Numbered from the stretch's first letter, positions 28,584-38,870 are shown. The stretch is DNA of 64,000 bases from Anoxybacteroides voinovskiense (GCF_014196205.1 NZ_JACIDE010000004.1:1-64000), one strand, 5' to 3'. Program-made: numbers and translations. The notes: generated from the sequence alone by a model not told the origin.

Positions 28584-29235
28584 CGCTTTCCCCTCGCTTT
28601 CGCCGTTTTTTTCCTTCGCGGCATACTTCCAAAAGCGGACAAACGTCGCATTTTGGCGCTTGCGCTTTACAATGGTAGCGCCCGAAAAAAATCATCCGAT
28701 GATGCGTAATCGACCATTCTTCTTTTGGAATTTTCCGCATGAGCGTTTCCTCTACTTCGAGCACCGAATCTTTCCAGCGGCAAAAGCCAAGCCGTTTGCT
28801 CACCCGTTCAACGTGTGTATCGACGGCAATTGCCGGCACGCCAAAAGCGACGGATACGACGACGTTGGCCGTTTTCCTGCCAACGCCTGGCAACTTCATC
28901 AATTCATCGCGGTCGGTCGGCACTTGTCCGCTATATTTTTCGATTAACAATGCACATAGCTTTTGGATGTTTTTCGCCTTATTTCGGTATAGCCCGATCG
29001 AGCGAATGTCTTGTTGAAGTTCTTCAAGCGAAACAGATATATAGTCTTCTGGCGTTTTATATTTTTCAAATAGCTGCTTCGTCACTTTATTGACGAGCGC
29101 ATCGGTGCATTGCGCCGATAAAACGACGGCAATTAACAGCTCAAACGGATTGCGATGCACAAGCTCACAATGTGCATTCGGGAACATTTCTCCCATTGTA
29201 TCTAAGCAATAACGAATTTGCTGGCGATTTAACAA
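28567..29235 (-). CDS. nth: Endonuclease III (DNA glycosylase/AP lyase)
   Basis: A 222-residue base-excision repair enzyme for oxidised pyrimidines. The helix-hairpin-helix LPGVGRKTANVV lies at ~115-126, with its catalytic lysine in GRKTA and catalytic Asp in AVDTHVERVSKRLG (~139). The C-terminal iron-sulfur cluster ligands are in CKAQAPKCDVCPLLEVC (C-x6-C-x2-C-x5-C). TTG start with GAGGAGG six bases upstream. It lies in the dnaD-nth-ypoC group. Confidence 0.96.
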   Translation of the reverse strand: MLNRQQIRYCLDTMGEMFPNAHCELVHRNPFELLIAVVLSAQCTDALVNKVTKQLFEKYKTPEDYISVSLEELQQDIRSIGLYRNKAKNIQKLCALLIEKYSGQVPTDRDELMKLPGVGRKTANVVVSVAFGVPAIAVDTHVERVSKRLGFCRWKDSVLEVEETLMRKIPKEEWSITHHRMIFFGRYHCKAQAPKCDVCPLLEVCREGKKRRKRGESVASTK

Positions 29236-29284
29236 ACAAATCCTCCTCTCTTTCCAAAGAAAAACGAGAGACCGCCTCTCTCGC

Positions 29285-29971
29285 TTACGACTCTAACCAA
29301 TTGTAAAACGTCACCGTCTGTTTAAACTCTTCTTGCGTCGATGATCGTTGATGTTTGCGGAACTTTTTCCCGTAATCTTTCGCCTGTTCAATCGTTTGTA
29401 CCCCGTTCTTTTTCCACTCAAATAAAATGCGGTCAATGTAGCGGAAGTTTAGTTTTCCAGACAACACTGCTTCGCGAAGCGCCGCTTTAATAATGGCAGG
29501 GTCGTGCTCGTCTTGGTCGATCCACATCGTTAACGTCTCACATTCAAACGGGGAAAGCGGACGGCCAAATTCTTGTTCGAACATCGTATACAAGCTTTGT
29601 TCCTCTTCTTGTCGACTAGCCCGCGCTTCGTTTGCCGATTCGATGAATAAGTAATAGACGAGCTTTTCCCAAAGCGGTTTTAGCGAATATGTTTCGCTCC
29701 GCACTTCATGGACTTGTTCCTCAATCGCTAAAAATCCTTTTTGGACGAGCTTGCGCAACGTTTCCATACATTGCGCCGGCGATAATGTCATTCGTTCCGC
29801 CATCTCCGCAGGGGTCGGGAAAGAAATTCCTTCTTCGAGAAACGAATGCAAATGTAATAGCACCATAAACTCGATTTCCGTTAAGCCTAAACGTTTATAA
29901 TGATACAACAGCAGTTTCGGAATCGCAATGCTTCCTTGCGCCAGCCATTCCGCCATTTTCCCTTTATCCAT
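29285..29971 (-). CDS. dnaD: DNA replication initiation protein DnaD
   Basis: A 228-residue primosome component that helps load the replicative helicase at oriC and at restarting forks. The N-terminal winged helix has GSIAIPKLLLYHYKRLGLTE and FPTPAEMAERM. The C-terminal DnaD domain has SLYTMFEQEFGRPLSPFECE (~140) and GKLNFRYIDRILFEWKKNGV, the conserved YxxxIxxxW-type motif. I start at ATG 29971 (GAGGTG upstream) rather than the longer frame at 30025, which runs through the promoter. Confidence 0.93.
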   Translation of the reverse strand: MDKGKMAEWLAQGSIAIPKLLLYHYKRLGLTEIEFMVLLHLHSFLEEGISFPTPAEMAERMTLSPAQCMETLRKLVQKGFLAIEEQVHEVRSETYSLKPLWEKLVYYLFIESANEARASRQEEEQSLYTMFEQEFGRPLSPFECETLTMWIDQDEHDPAIIKAALREAVLSGKLNFRYIDRILFEWKKNGVQTIEQAKDYGKKFRKHQRSSTQEEFKQTVTFYNWLES

Positions 29972-30037
29972 CGAAATGCACCTCAACTTATAGTATACCA
30001 TACTCGCAAAAAAATCCCCCATCATCGGGGGATTTTC

Positions 30038-31330
30038 TTACGGGTATAAACGGTTTAACAACCGCGGGAACGGAATCGTTTCACGAACGTGCTCGACGCC
30101 GCAAATCCAAGCAACGGTGCGCTCTAGCCCTAATCCAAAGCCTGAATGTGGCACCGAGCCGTATTGGCGCAATTCTAAATACCATTTGTACGCCTCCAGC
30201 GGCAAGTTGTGTTCTTCGAGGCGTTGTTTTAATAATTCATAATCGTGGATACGCTCCGAGCCGCCGATAATTTCGCCATATCCTTCCGGTGCGATTAAGT
30301 CAGCGCAAAGTACGACTTCTGGGCGGTTTTTGTCCGGCTGCATATAAAACGGTTTTAATTGCGTCGGATAATGCGTAATAAATACCGGCTTATCAAAGCT
30401 TTCGGCAATCGCCGTTTCGTGCGGCGCCCCGAAATCGTCGCCCCACGCGATGTCGGTAAATCCTTTGTCATGAAGCAATTGAATCGCTTCATCGTACGTA
30501 ATGCGCGGGAACGGTGCTTGAACGTTTTCAAGCTTCGATGTATCACGGCCGAGCGTTTTTAGTTCAAGCGCGCAGTTTTTCAAGACAGATTGAACGATAT
30601 AAGACACGTATTGTTCTTGTACGTTTAAGTTGTCTTCAAATTCGTAAAACGCCATTTCCGGCTCAATCATCCAAAACTCGATTAAATGGCGGCGCGTTTT
30701 TGATTTTTCCGCACGGAACGTCGGACCGAACGAAAATACTTTTCCGAGCGCCATTGCTGCCGCTTCCATGTAAAGCTGTCCGCTTTGCGAAAGGTAGGCG
30801 TCCTCCTCGAAATATTTTGTATGGAATAACTCGGTCGTTCCTTCTGGCGCGCTTCCCGTTAAAATTGGCGGGTCGACTTTGACAAAGCCGTTATTGTTGA
30901 AAAATTCATACGTCGCCCGAATAATTTCGTTACGGATTTTCATGATGGCATGCTGACGCTTCGAACGCAGCCATAAATGGCGGTGGTCCATTAAAAACTC
31001 GACGCCATGCTCTTTTGGCGTAATTGGGTAGTCCACCGATTCGTGAATGATGTCGATATTCGTTACCGCAAGTTCATAGCCAAACGGTGAACGCTCATCA
31101 ACGCGCACCGTCCCCGTTACATATAGCGACGTTTCTTGCGTGATGGATTTCGCGCGTTGGAACACGTCTTCCGCTACTTGCGATTTTTCGACGACCCCTT
31201 GAATGAAGCCTGTCCCATCGCGCAACTGCAAGAAAGCGATTTTTCCGCTCGAGCGCTTATTCGCTAACCAAGCGCCAATCGTCACCTCTTGCCCTACGTA
31301 TTTACTCACTTCTGCAATCGTTGTTTTCAC
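30038..31330 (-). CDS. asnS: Asparagine--tRNA ligase
   Basis: A 430-residue class IIb aminoacyl-tRNA synthetase. The N-terminal OB-fold anticodon domain ([20 protein letters not shown]) is followed by motif 2 ([21 protein letters not shown] ~210-230) and motif 3 ([15 protein letters not shown] ~400). GTG start at 31330 with GGAGGG upstream, and a consensus-like promoter directly before it. Confidence 0.96.
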   Translation of the reverse strand: MKTTIAEVSKYVGQEVTIGAWLANKRSSGKIAFLQLRDGTGFIQGVVEKSQVAEDVFQRAKSITQETSLYVTGTVRVDERSPFGYELAVTNIDIIHESVDYPITPKEHGVEFLMDHRHLWLRSKRQHAIMKIRNEIIRATYEFFNNNGFVKVDPPILTGSAPEGTTELFHTKYFEEDAYLSQSGQLYMEAAAMALGKVFSFGPTFRAEKSKTRRHLIEFWMIEPEMAFYEFEDNLNVQEQYVSYIVQSVLKNCALELKTLGRDTSKLENVQAPFPRITYDEAIQLLHDKGFTDIAWGDDFGAPHETAIAESFDKPVFITHYPTQLKPFYMQPDKNRPEVVLCADLIAPEGYGEIIGGSERIHDYELLKQRLEEHNLPLEAYKWYLELRQYGSVPHSGFGLGLERTVAWICGVEHVRETIPFPRLLNRLYP

Positions 31331-31379
31331 TGCTACGTCCCTCCAACATCTGTTCGAAAACTATGTACGCATAATTTAT

Positions 31380-31408
31380 ATTATACCGTCCTAGAAAATT
31401 GATGGCAA
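31380..31408 (-). promoter_or_regulatory. asnS promoter
   Basis: -35 TTGCCA (31408-31403), 17-base spacer, -10 TATAAT (31385-31380), about 50 bases before the asnS start. A hairpin (ACAAGCGGCT/AGCCGCTTGT, 31412-31439) lies just upstream, between aspB and this promoter. It lacks a T-run in the minus direction. Confidence 0.75.
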
Positions 31409-31447
31409 TAGACAAGCGGCTTCGGTTTCAGCCGCTTGTTTTTCCTT

Positions 31448-32635
31448 TTATTTATTCGTTTTTTGTTCCATAAACTGCTTTATCCGCTCGATCGCTTTTT
31501 GTAATACGTCAAGCGATGTGGCATACGAAAGGCGGACGTTGTCTGGCGCACCGAAGCCAGAGCCTGGCACGAGCGCGACTTTTGCTTCGTCTAATAACGC
31601 CTCGACGAACGCATCGACGCTTTCATAGCCGGTCATGCGCGCTGCTTCGCGTGCGTTCGGGAACAAATAAAACGCTCCTTGCGGCTTGACGCACGTAAAG
31701 CCAGGAATTTGAATAAGTTTTTCATAAATAATGTTTAGCCGTTCTTCAAACGCTTGCCGCATTTGCTCAACTGGTTCTTGCGGGCCGCTATATGCAGCAA
31801 TCGCGGCATATTGCGCAATCGACGTTGGGTTGGACGTGCTATGGCTTGCAAGGTCGGTCATGGCGCGAATAATGTCTTTATTTCCTGCGGCATAGCCGAT
31901 ACGCCAACCGGTCATCGAGTGCGATTTCGATACCCCGTTAATGATGATCGTTTGCGCTTTTAACTGTGGCGAAAGCTGGGCGATCGATACATGTTTATTG
32001 TCCCCATATACTAACTTTTCATAAATCTCATCGGACACAATGAGAATATCGTGCGCTAAGCAAACGTCACCAAGTGCGCGCAACTCGTCTTCTGTATAAA
32101 TCATGCCTGTCGGGTTGCTTGGCGAGTTAATGATGACGGCCTTCGTCCGCTCCGTAATGGCTGCTTTTAGTTGGTCTGGCGTAATTTTGAAATGGTTTTC
32201 TTCCAACCCTTCGACATACACCGGCACCCCGCCTGCAAGTTTCACTTGTTCTGGGTAGCTGACCCAATATGGCGTCGGGATAATGACTTCATCGCCTTCG
32301 TCTAAAATGACTTGGAATAACGTATAAAGCGCATGTTTCGCGCCAACGCAGACGATAATTTCCGACGGTTCATATTGCAACTGTTGGTCATGTTGAAACT
32401 TTTTCACAATTTCTGCCTTTAACGTCGCAAGTCCACCGGAAGGGGTATATTTCGTATGCCCTTCGTTCATGGCGTTCACCGCTGCGTCGATAATGTGTTG
32501 CGGTGTATTGAAATCTGGCTCGCCTGCTCCTAAGCCGATAACATCATACCCTTTTGCTTTCAGCTCTTTTGCCTTCGCTGTAATGGCAAGCGTTGTGGAC
32601 GGTGTGAGCGATGATACACGTTTTGCTAATTTCAT
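31448..32635 (-). CDS. aspB: Aspartate aminotransferase
   Basis: A 395-residue pyridoxal-phosphate enzyme that interconverts aspartate and 2-oxoglutarate with oxaloacetate and glutamate. Family Igamma features: GLGAGEPDFNTPQHI (~32-46), NSPSNPTG (~172), DEIYEKLVYG, and the Schiff-base lysine in NGVSKSHSMTGWRIGY (~235). ATG 32635 has AAAGG close by; the extra residues of the longer frame cover the ribosome binding site. Second gene after ypmB. Confidence 0.95.
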   Translation of the reverse strand: MKLAKRVSSLTPSTTLAITAKAKELKAKGYDVIGLGAGEPDFNTPQHIIDAAVNAMNEGHTKYTPSGGLATLKAEIVKKFQHDQQLQYEPSEIIVCVGAKHALYTLFQVILDEGDEVIIPTPYWVSYPEQVKLAGGVPVYVEGLEENHFKITPDQLKAAITERTKAVIINSPSNPTGMIYTEDELRALGDVCLAHDILIVSDEIYEKLVYGDNKHVSIAQLSPQLKAQTIIINGVSKSHSMTGWRIGYAAGNKDIIRAMTDLASHSTSNPTSIAQYAAIAAYSGPQEPVEQMRQAFEERLNIIYEKLIQIPGFTCVKPQGAFYLFPNAREAARMTGYESVDAFVEALLDEAKVALVPGSGFGAPDNVRLSYATSLDVLQKAIERIKQFMEQKTNK

Positions 32636-32649
32636 GTTCCTTTCCCCCT

Positions 32650-33129
32650 TCATGATTGTTGGAAACTATACCTTTTCAAAAAAGCACCGTCGGCAAAGCT
32701 GAGGTAATAAAACGAATAGCGGTTATCTTGTTCGATATATGTCAGCTCCCAAAGCGGCACTCCTTTTTCCATTCCGAGTTTGGCGGAAATAATTTCTTTC
32801 GGCTGTCGGTCGGCTTTTAATTTTTCGATTGCCTCTTGCTTCGTGATTCCGCTTTTTGCGCGCTTAACAACAATATGCCCGCCGTTTGCTGGCACCCATA
32901 CAATTTTTTTCGTGCCTTTTTTATCGGTTCCTTCGACGACGACGTACGCCTTTTCCCCATAGTATGTATTCGCAGCTTGAATATGCGAAAGGTTCGCTTC
33001 TTCCATCGCGCGTTGTTCCGCTTTCGCTATGAGCGTCTCCTTTGGCGCCATCGCGGCACGATAGACGCTCACCGCCTGCCAAATCGCGACGAAGACAAAA
33101 AGTAGAACAATCATGCTCCATTTTTTCAT
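32650..33129 (-). CDS. ypmB: YpmB family membrane-anchored protein
   Basis: A 159-residue protein with one N-terminal membrane anchor (residues 5-22) and an extracytoplasmic part with two PepSY-like halves (KAEQRAMEEANLSHIQAANT and SGITKQEAIEKLKADRQPKE). Such domains are thought to regulate proteases or wall enzymes, but the role of YpmB is unknown. GAGGG lies six bases before ATG 33129. It precedes aspB by 14 bases. Confidence 0.85.
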   Translation of the reverse strand: MKKWSMIVLLFVFVAIWQAVSVYRAAMAPKETLIAKAEQRAMEEANLSHIQAANTYYGEKAYVVVEGTDKKGTKKIVWVPANGGHIVVKRAKSGITKQEAIEKLKADRQPKEIISAKLGMEKGVPLWELTYIEQDNRYSFYYLSFADGAFLKRYSFQQS

Positions 33130-33141
33130 CGCCATCCCTCT

Positions 33142-33312
33142 TTACGTCCGGTAAATCGTAAATACCGCCTTGCTTTTGTCTTGTTCATCAAGCGCAAGCC
33201 CGAACATGAGGTCATTTTTTTTCAACGTTCGGTTCAGGCAGTCGACAATTTTATATAAATCAGGCGAGTGCTGGATTTTCACCGTTGCCAATACTTGAAT
33301 TTTACTTTCCAC
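33142..33312 (-). CDS. ypmA: YpmA family small protein
   Basis: A 56-residue protein (MESKIQVLATVKIQHSPDLY, then KIVDCLNRTLKKNDLMFGLA) that matches B. subtilis YpmA by sequence and position. GTG start at 33312 with AAAGGAGGGG six bases upstream. The much longer open frame back to 33594 runs into repeat DNA and is rejected. Function unknown. ypmA-ypmB-aspB form an operon. Confidence 0.85.
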   Translation of the reverse strand: MESKIQVLATVKIQHSPDLYKIVDCLNRTLKKNDLMFGLALDEQDKSKAVFTIYRT

Positions 33313-33462
33313 GCACAACCCCTCCTTTATCACACAAATTTTGTTACTCATAACAACAGCCACAAGAGCCACACTATACGTACAACAACACACTGTTGTA
33401 TCTTCCCACTTATTATAACAGGTTCGTTGTGCAATTTCATAAAAAATTTTCCCACCTACACA

Positions 33463-33773
33463 AGAAAAGCGGAGGACGGTCCTTGGCAAAGCCAAGGAAG
33501 CATCCGACAGTCGCGCAAGCTTTCGACGAGACGTGCCTCGCACGGCGACGGAGAAAGCACACGCGACCGAGGATGCTAGTCCGCAGCTAGACAAGAAAAG
33601 CGGAGGCGACTGAACAGCTGCGACGGGGCGAATGTTCTTCCCCCGGAGAGGTGCTCGCCACCTCGAGGGGGAAGGTTATTTGACCCCCGAGCAGCTAGGA
33701 GCCGCAGCTAGACAAGAAAAGCGGAGGCGACTGGATAAACGTTTCCCTCTCGAACGGTCGAGAGGGAAATGCC
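33463..33773 (+). repeat. Tandem array of structured repeats (2.5 units)
   Basis: Three starts of AAGAAAAGCGGAGG at 33463, 33593 and 33714 follow each other directly. The first two units end in CCGCAGCTAGACA, so the end of one unit runs into the start of the next. Each contains its own internal hairpins, e.g. CCTTGGC/GCCAAGG in unit 1 and CCCTCTCGA/TCGAGAGGG in the partial third. The ends match the AAGAAAAGCG...AGCTAGACA family, but the interiors are different from copies A-C. The array fills most of the ypmA-dinG gap; no gene is visible there. Confidence 0.75.
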
Positions 33774-33803
33774 CATGTATATCGTTTGTCTTTTTTGAGC
33801 GAA

Positions 33804-36503
33804 TTATCCCATTTTTTGCAAAAGCTGTTCTAGTGGTTCATCATACACTGGCACGTCTGGAAGAGAAGCTAAAAAATAGCTGCCGTAGGAAGCAGTGATT
33901 AGCCGCCGGTCGAACACAAACAGCACCCCGCGGTCGTCTTTCGTGCGAATTAACCGCCCAAAACCTTGCTTAAAGCGAATGACCGCTTGCGGCAGCGATA
34001 AATCATAAAACGGATTGCCGCCTTTGGCGCGAATGTAGTCGCTTTTTGCTTCCATCACCGGATCGTCTGGCGGAGCAAACGGCAACCGGACGATGACAAC
34101 AACCGACAACGCCTCTCCTGGCAAATCAATCCCTTCCCAAAAACTGCTCGTTCCAAACAACATCGCCTTCTCAAATTGCTGAAACGCCTTCGTCAACTTC
34201 GCCGCGCTTCCGCCTTGTCCCCCTTGCGCTAACAACACAAACGTTTCATCATCATTCCGCTCTTTTACAATCGCTGCCGTCATTTTTAACAACTCATACG
34301 ACGTAAACAGTACGAGTATTTTTCTGTTCAGATGTTTTGCTATTGTTAATACGTGCGACGCGACCGCCTCTGCATACGCCTCAAGCGATACCGCAGAAAC
34401 AGACGGCAAATCGCGCGGTACCATCACTTTTACTTGCTCAGCATACGGAAACGGCGACGGAATCGTCCGGCAAATCGGGTAAAAGTCTTCCAGCCCAAGC
34501 CGAGAAATAACGTACGAAAACGACCCGTTCATCGAAAGCGTCGCTGACGTAAGCACAACGCTTTTTTTCTTCGCAAATAACTCCTCAGCAAAAAATGACT
34601 CGACATCAATCGGCTGCGAATAAATCGCGGTGGCGTTCGCCGCCCCTTTCGTCTCCACTTCCATCCAACGAACAACGAGCGGGTCGGCTGTTTCCATTAC
34701 TTCCCGAAGCGTTTCCACCGTCATTACTAGCTCGTCAATATCGGAAAAAAACGACAACGACGCAAGCGTTGGGGCGCTTCTCTTCACTTCATCTACCTCG
34801 TCCGCCAATTTTTTTGTTTGGTCGGCAATCCGCCATAATAACTCTTTCATCGCTTCCCAACTTCGCCCGTACTCTTTCTCTGGGTCGAACCGATAGCGAA
34901 GCCGCGGTACATTCGCGTTCGGCTGTTTCGTGAGCACATAACGGCGAACGAGGCGAAACCATTCATCGCACTCAAGCTGCAAGTCGCGAAGCCGTGCTTG
35001 AATCGACCATACTTCTTGATCGAGCCGCTTTTTGAGCTGAAATAACGAGCCCTCTTCGTCACCCGTCCCGATACGTGTCAACAATAACCTAAGTGCAACA
35101 TATTCGACGTGGCGCCCGAAATAGCGCGATGCCGTTTCTTCTAAATGGTGCGCTTCATCGACAATCAGATGGTCATATGACGGAAGAAGCGAAGTGTTTG
35201 CCGTTATATCTTGTAATAAAAACGCATGGTTCGTAATGACGACGTCCGCGTCGCTTGCCCGCTCGCACGCCAGACGAAAAAAATCATGCTCCCCCACTTC
35301 TTTTTGCTCGTCTAAATGTAATAACGGCCAAAGCAGCTGCCCGCCGGAAGACAATTGCAGTTCATCGACATCGCCTGTTTCCGTTTCCGTCAACCAAACG
35401 AGCACTTGCCCTTTCGTTAGTACTGCATCGTACGTTTTATTCGGCTCTTGAAGAAACGAAAGGAATTTATCCAGCGACAAATAGTTTCGTTTTCCTTTTA
35501 ACAGCGCCACGCGAAAAGGAAACGGAACGATTTGTCTGAGCAGCGGAACGTCGCGCTCAATCAGCTGCTTTTGCAATTGAAGCGTATACGTACTAATGAC
35601 GACCGGCTTTTCCTGTCTTTTCGCTAGATAAAGGCTCGGGATAAAGTACGCGAGCGACTTGCCGATGCCTGTTCCAGCTTCAATGATGGCGTGCTGCGAC
35701 GTGTCAAACGCCTCGTAAACAACGTTCATCATTTCCCACTGGCCGTCGCGATGTTCATATTGTGGAAACGGAAGCGGTGGCTTCTCTGCCACCCATTCCG
35801 CAAACGAATAAGAAGCATCCCTTTGTTTTTTAGAAGGCTCCGTTCGTTTTTTGATAGCAATCCCACGATAGTATACGTATCCTTCATCGTTCGGCGCTGC
35901 CATTTTTTTTGCGATAGTTGCATCTAAAATCGCATACATATCACTTTTCCAATCTCTAGACAGCCGCTTTAGCTGTTGTAATGTCGCCAGCGGAAGCGAC
36001 TGTAGCTTTTGCAATAGCCGCAACCAAAGTTTCGCGGTCACTTCCGCATCGCTATCTGCTTGGTGCGGATTTTCATGATGAATCGCTAACATTTGCGCAA
36101 GGTCGCTTAATTTATAGCTCTCGACCGTCGGAAACAAAATGCGCGCCATTTCTACCGTATCAATCATCGGTGGCGGCGAAAGCGAAATGCCTGCCGCCTG
36201 CAATTCCGCTTGCAAAAACGGCCAATCAAACGAAACGTTATGGGCAACAAAATACGCCCCTGTTAGCTTTTCGGCAATTTCTTCGGCAATCTCGGCAAAA
36301 ACCGGCGCCGTTTTGACCATTTGTTCGTCAATTTGCGTCAGTTGTTGAATAAACAATGGAATCTCGCACTCGGGATTAATAAAGCGCGAAAACCGTTCCA
36401 CAATTTGCTCGTTTTCGATTATCACGATGCCAATTTGAATCATTCGATCCCCTTTTTGTGGCGCGTTCCCTGTCGTTTCTAAATCGACCACGACAAACTT
36501 CAT
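33804..36503 (-). CDS. dinG: DinG-type ATP-dependent helicase with N-terminal DEDDh exonuclease domain
   Basis: An 899-residue DNA repair enzyme. The N-terminal exonuclease (1-170) has VVDLETTG, AHNVSFDWPFL and HQADSDAE motifs. The XPD-like helicase part has Walker A GTGIGKSLAYF (~275), DEAH box VDEAHHLEET (~450), SATLSMNGSF, and the late motifs FWEGIDLPGE and QGFGRLIRTKDDRG (~835). As in Firmicute DinG proteins, the exonuclease is fused to the helicase. It follows panD downstream, separated by a structured repeat; flanking repeats lie on both sides. Confidence 0.93.
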   Translation of the reverse strand: MKFVVVDLETTGNAPQKGDRMIQIGIVIIENEQIVERFSRFINPECEIPLFIQQLTQIDEQMVKTAPVFAEIAEEIAEKLTGAYFVAHNVSFDWPFLQAELQAAGISLSPPPMIDTVEMARILFPTVESYKLSDLAQMLAIHHENPHQADSDAEVTAKLWLRLLQKLQSLPLATLQQLKRLSRDWKSDMYAILDATIAKKMAAPNDEGYVYYRGIAIKKRTEPSKKQRDASYSFAEWVAEKPPLPFPQYEHRDGQWEMMNVVYEAFDTSQHAIIEAGTGIGKSLAYFIPSLYLAKRQEKPVVISTYTLQLQKQLIERDVPLLRQIVPFPFRVALLKGKRNYLSLDKFLSFLQEPNKTYDAVLTKGQVLVWLTETETGDVDELQLSSGGQLLWPLLHLDEQKEVGEHDFFRLACERASDADVVITNHAFLLQDITANTSLLPSYDHLIVDEAHHLEETASRYFGRHVEYVALRLLLTRIGTGDEEGSLFQLKKRLDQEVWSIQARLRDLQLECDEWFRLVRRYVLTKQPNANVPRLRYRFDPEKEYGRSWEAMKELLWRIADQTKKLADEVDEVKRSAPTLASLSFFSDIDELVMTVETLREVMETADPLVVRWMEVETKGAANATAIYSQPIDVESFFAEELFAKKKSVVLTSATLSMNGSFSYVISRLGLEDFYPICRTIPSPFPYAEQVKVMVPRDLPSVSAVSLEAYAEAVASHVLTIAKHLNRKILVLFTSYELLKMTAAIVKERNDDETFVLLAQGGQGGSAAKLTKAFQQFEKAMLFGTSSFWEGIDLPGEALSVVVIVRLPFAPPDDPVMEAKSDYIRAKGGNPFYDLSLPQAVIRFKQGFGRLIRTKDDRGVLFVFDRRLITASYGSYFLASLPDVPVYDEPLEQLLQKMG

Positions 36504-36518
36504 CGTTTCACCTCACAT

Positions 36519-36720
36519 AAGAAAAGCGCAAAGCGCCCGCCTATCGGCGAAGAGCGCACGAGTCCCACCGAGGAGGCTCTCGAACCAAGCATAGCTTGGT
36601 TCTGCGTGGGTAAGCTCAGTGAAGCCAATCCATGTGCCGCCGAAAGAAGGGACGGAGCGCATCACACCGATGGCGCTTGGAGCTAGACATGAATCCGAAA
36701 TTTTATACTTTCTTATCTTA
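36519..36720 (+). repeat. Dispersed structured repeat, copy B
   Basis: Nearly identical to copy A: AAGAAAAGCG start, AAGCGCC/GGCGCTT end pairing, internal AACCAAGC/GCTTGGTT hairpin, GGAGCTAGACA end near 36689, and the tail ATTTTATACTTTCTTATC. It lies in the dinG-panD gap. Confidence 0.85.
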
Positions 36721-36724
36721 TAAT

Positions 36725-36755
36725 AAGAGGGGCTGTGAAAAACAGCCCCTCCCTT
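36725..36755 (-). terminator. Terminator after panD
   Basis: On the minus strand, GAGGGGCTG and CAGCCCCTC arms around a T-rich loop, directly after the panD stop codon and followed by TTATTATA. Confidence 0.75.
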
Positions 36756-37139
36756 TTACAAAATCGTATGCGCCGGTTCAGCGGCAATTAATTCTTTAAT
36801 GCGGTTATTTTCATCCATAATCGCCACTTTCGGACGGTGTTCCGCTACTTTTTCTTCTGGAACGAGCGCATAGGAAATGACGATAATAATATCATCTTTT
36901 TGGACAAGGCGCGCCGCCGCCCCGTTTAAACAAAAGACGCCGCTGCCGCGCTCCCCTGGAATAATATATGTTTCAAAACGCGCCCCGTTATTGTTGTTGA
37001 CGATTTGCACTTTTTCATTTGGCACCATGCCGACCGCATCTAAAATATCTGCATCAATCGTAATGCTGCCGACATAGTTTAAATTCGCTTCCGTCACACG
37101 GGCGCGATGAATTTTTGCATTCATTAATGTTCGGAACAT
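36756..37139 (-). CDS. panD: Aspartate 1-decarboxylase
   Basis: A 127-residue pyruvoyl enzyme that makes beta-alanine from aspartate for pantothenate synthesis. The self-cleavage site is in YVGSITID (Gly24-Ser25), giving the pyruvoyl group. [20 protein letters not shown] (~75) is conserved. It is the last gene of panBCD. Confidence 0.96.
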   Translation of the reverse strand: MFRTLMNAKIHRARVTEANLNYVGSITIDADILDAVGMVPNEKVQIVNNNNGARFETYIIPGERGSGVFCLNGAAARLVQKDDIIIVISYALVPEEKVAEHRPKVAIMDENNRIKELIAAEPAHTIL

Positions 37140-37182
37140 GTCGCTCCCCCTTTTCCTCTATTTCCCTTTCATTCTCTTTCTA

Positions 37183-38034
37183 TCACGACGGGACATCAAC
37201 AGTTATATTATCAATGAGCCGTGCGTTTGTAAACCGGACAGCAATGGCAATAATGATGTTTCCAGCCAACGTATCAAGCGGCTTTAGCTCTGGGTACGAA
37301 TACACATCAACGTAATCGATGACACCGCTTGTATGCGTCGTCAAATAATCTTCAATAAGCGCGCGCACCGCTTGTGGGTCACGCAAGCCGTTTTCAATTG
37401 CCGCTTTCGCTTTTTGTAGCGCCGCGTATAACGCCGGGGCTTCTTTTCGCTCTTTTTCCGATAAATACACGTTGCGCGAACTTTTCGCCAATCCGTCCGC
37501 TTCTCGTACGGTCGGAACTGGTACGAGCTCAATCGGAAAATGGAAGTCGCGAATTAACCCGTCCACCACCGCCACTTGTTGGGCATCTTTCATGCCGAAA
37601 TACGCCCGCGTTGGCATGACGAGATGAAATAATTTCGTCAGCACCGTCGCTACCCCATCAAAATGCCCTGGACGTGATTTGCCGCAAAGCACATCAACCC
37701 GTTCGGTGACGACAACTTTGACGCTGAGCGGGCGCGGATACATTTCCGCAACGGACGGGTAAAATAATACGTCGACGCCTGCTTCTTTGGCGATTTTTTC
37801 GTCGCGGGCAATGTCGCGCGGATAGCGGTCAAAATCTTCGTTCGGCCCAAATTGTAACGGATTGACAAATATGCTTAACACGACGATGTCGTTTTCTTTT
37901 CGCGCCGCCTCCATCAATGCTACATGCCCTTCATGCAAGTAGCCCATCGTCGGCACAAAGCCAATCGTTTTCCCTTGCTTATGGTATGCTTGCATTGTTT
38001 GCCGCATTTCTTGAATCGTCGTAATCATTTTCAT
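37183..38034 (-). CDS. panC: Pantothenate synthetase (pantoate--beta-alanine ligase)
   Basis: A 283-residue ATP-dependent ligase that joins pantoate to beta-alanine. The family HIGH-like motif is in [16 protein letters not shown] (~26-41). Also visible are [34 protein letters not shown] and [13 protein letters not shown]. Its ATG overlaps the panB stop codon. Confidence 0.96.
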   Translation of the reverse strand: MKMITTIQEMRQTMQAYHKQGKTIGFVPTMGYLHEGHVALMEAARKENDIVVLSIFVNPLQFGPNEDFDRYPRDIARDEKIAKEAGVDVLFYPSVAEMYPRPLSVKVVVTERVDVLCGKSRPGHFDGVATVLTKLFHLVMPTRAYFGMKDAQQVAVVDGLIRDFHFPIELVPVPTVREADGLAKSSRNVYLSEKERKEAPALYAALQKAKAAIENGLRDPQAVRALIEDYLTTHTSGVIDYVDVYSYPELKPLDTLAGNIIIAIAVRFTNARLIDNITVDVPS

Positions 38035-38870
38035 TGCTCTTTTCCCCCATACAACGCCACGACCTCTTCTTCTTTCATCGTAAACATATGTGCGCTTTCT
38101 GGAAATTGGCGCAGCTTTACTTCTGCGACGTAGCTAGAAAGGGCGTGGTGTATCGTTTCTTGTACGTTCACATATTTCTTCACGAATTTCGGCACACGCT
38201 CGACTCCATAGCCGAGGACGTCATGATAGACGAGCACTTGCCCGTCGACGTCATCGCCAGCGCCGATGCCGATCGTTGGAATCGTTAATTGTTTTGTAAT
38301 TTCCGCAGCGAGTTGCTTCGGCACACATTCGAGCACAAGCGCGATCGCACCGGCTTGTTCGCAAAGTTTCGCATCGTTTAGCAGCTTGCGAGCGCTTTCT
38401 GCATCTTTTCCTTGCACTTTATACCCACCGAGCACACCGACCGATTGCGGCGTTAACCCTAAATGGGCAACGACCGGAACGCCTGCTTTCGTGAGCGCAC
38501 GAATAATGTCTACGACTTCGTCTGCCCCTTCGACTTTTACCGCGTTCGCATTTGCTTCTTGCATGATGCGCTTCGCGTTACGAAGTGCGTCCTCTTTCGA
38601 TAGATGGTAGGACATAAACGGCATGTCGGTCACAATAAATGTATTCGGCGCTCCGCGGCGCACCGCTTTCGTATGATGAATCATGTCCTCCATCGTTACC
38701 GGAATCGTCGAGTCATACCCTAATACGACCATGCCGAGCGAGTCTCCAACGAGAATCATATCGACGCCCGCTCCCTCGGCAAGTTTTGCCGAAGGAAAAT
38801 CGTACGCCGTCAGCATCACAATCGGCTCGTTCGTTTCTTTCATTTTCAAAAAATCGCTTTTCGTTTTCAT
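38031..38870 (-). CDS. panB: 3-methyl-2-oxobutanoate hydroxymethyltransferase
   Basis: A 279-residue ketopantoate synthase that transfers a hydroxymethyl group to 2-oxoisovalerate. The metal and substrate residues are in [14 protein letters not shown] (~22) and [16 protein letters not shown] (~44). GGYKVQGKD is typical. I start at ATG 38870, preceded by AGAGGAGGG. The longer frame runs through the leader terminator and cannot be translated as one unit. Confidence 0.96.
   Translation of the reverse strand: MKTKSDFLKMKETNEPIVMLTAYDFPSAKLAEGAGVDMILVGDSLGMVVLGYDSTIPVTMEDMIHHTKAVRRGAPNTFIVTDMPFMSYHLSKEDALRNAKRIMQEANANAVKVEGADEVVDIIRALTKAGVPVVAHLGLTPQSVGVLGGYKVQGKDAESARKLLNDAKLCEQAGAIALVLECVPKQLAAEITKQLTIPTIGIGAGDDVDGQVLVYHDVLGYGVERVPKFVKKYVNVQETIHHALSSYVAEVKLRQFPESAHMFTMKEEEVVALYGGKEQ

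Noticed and set aside
31412-31439. Hairpin between aspB and asnS as the aspB terminator or a T-box
   Set aside because: There is no T-run after it in the minus direction, and no T-box sequence was seen; only the plus strand has a T-run, where no gene precedes it.
33463-33773. CRISPR-like array
   Set aside because: The repeats are about 120-130 bases apart with variable interiors and paired ends; there are no short regular spacers and no cas genes.
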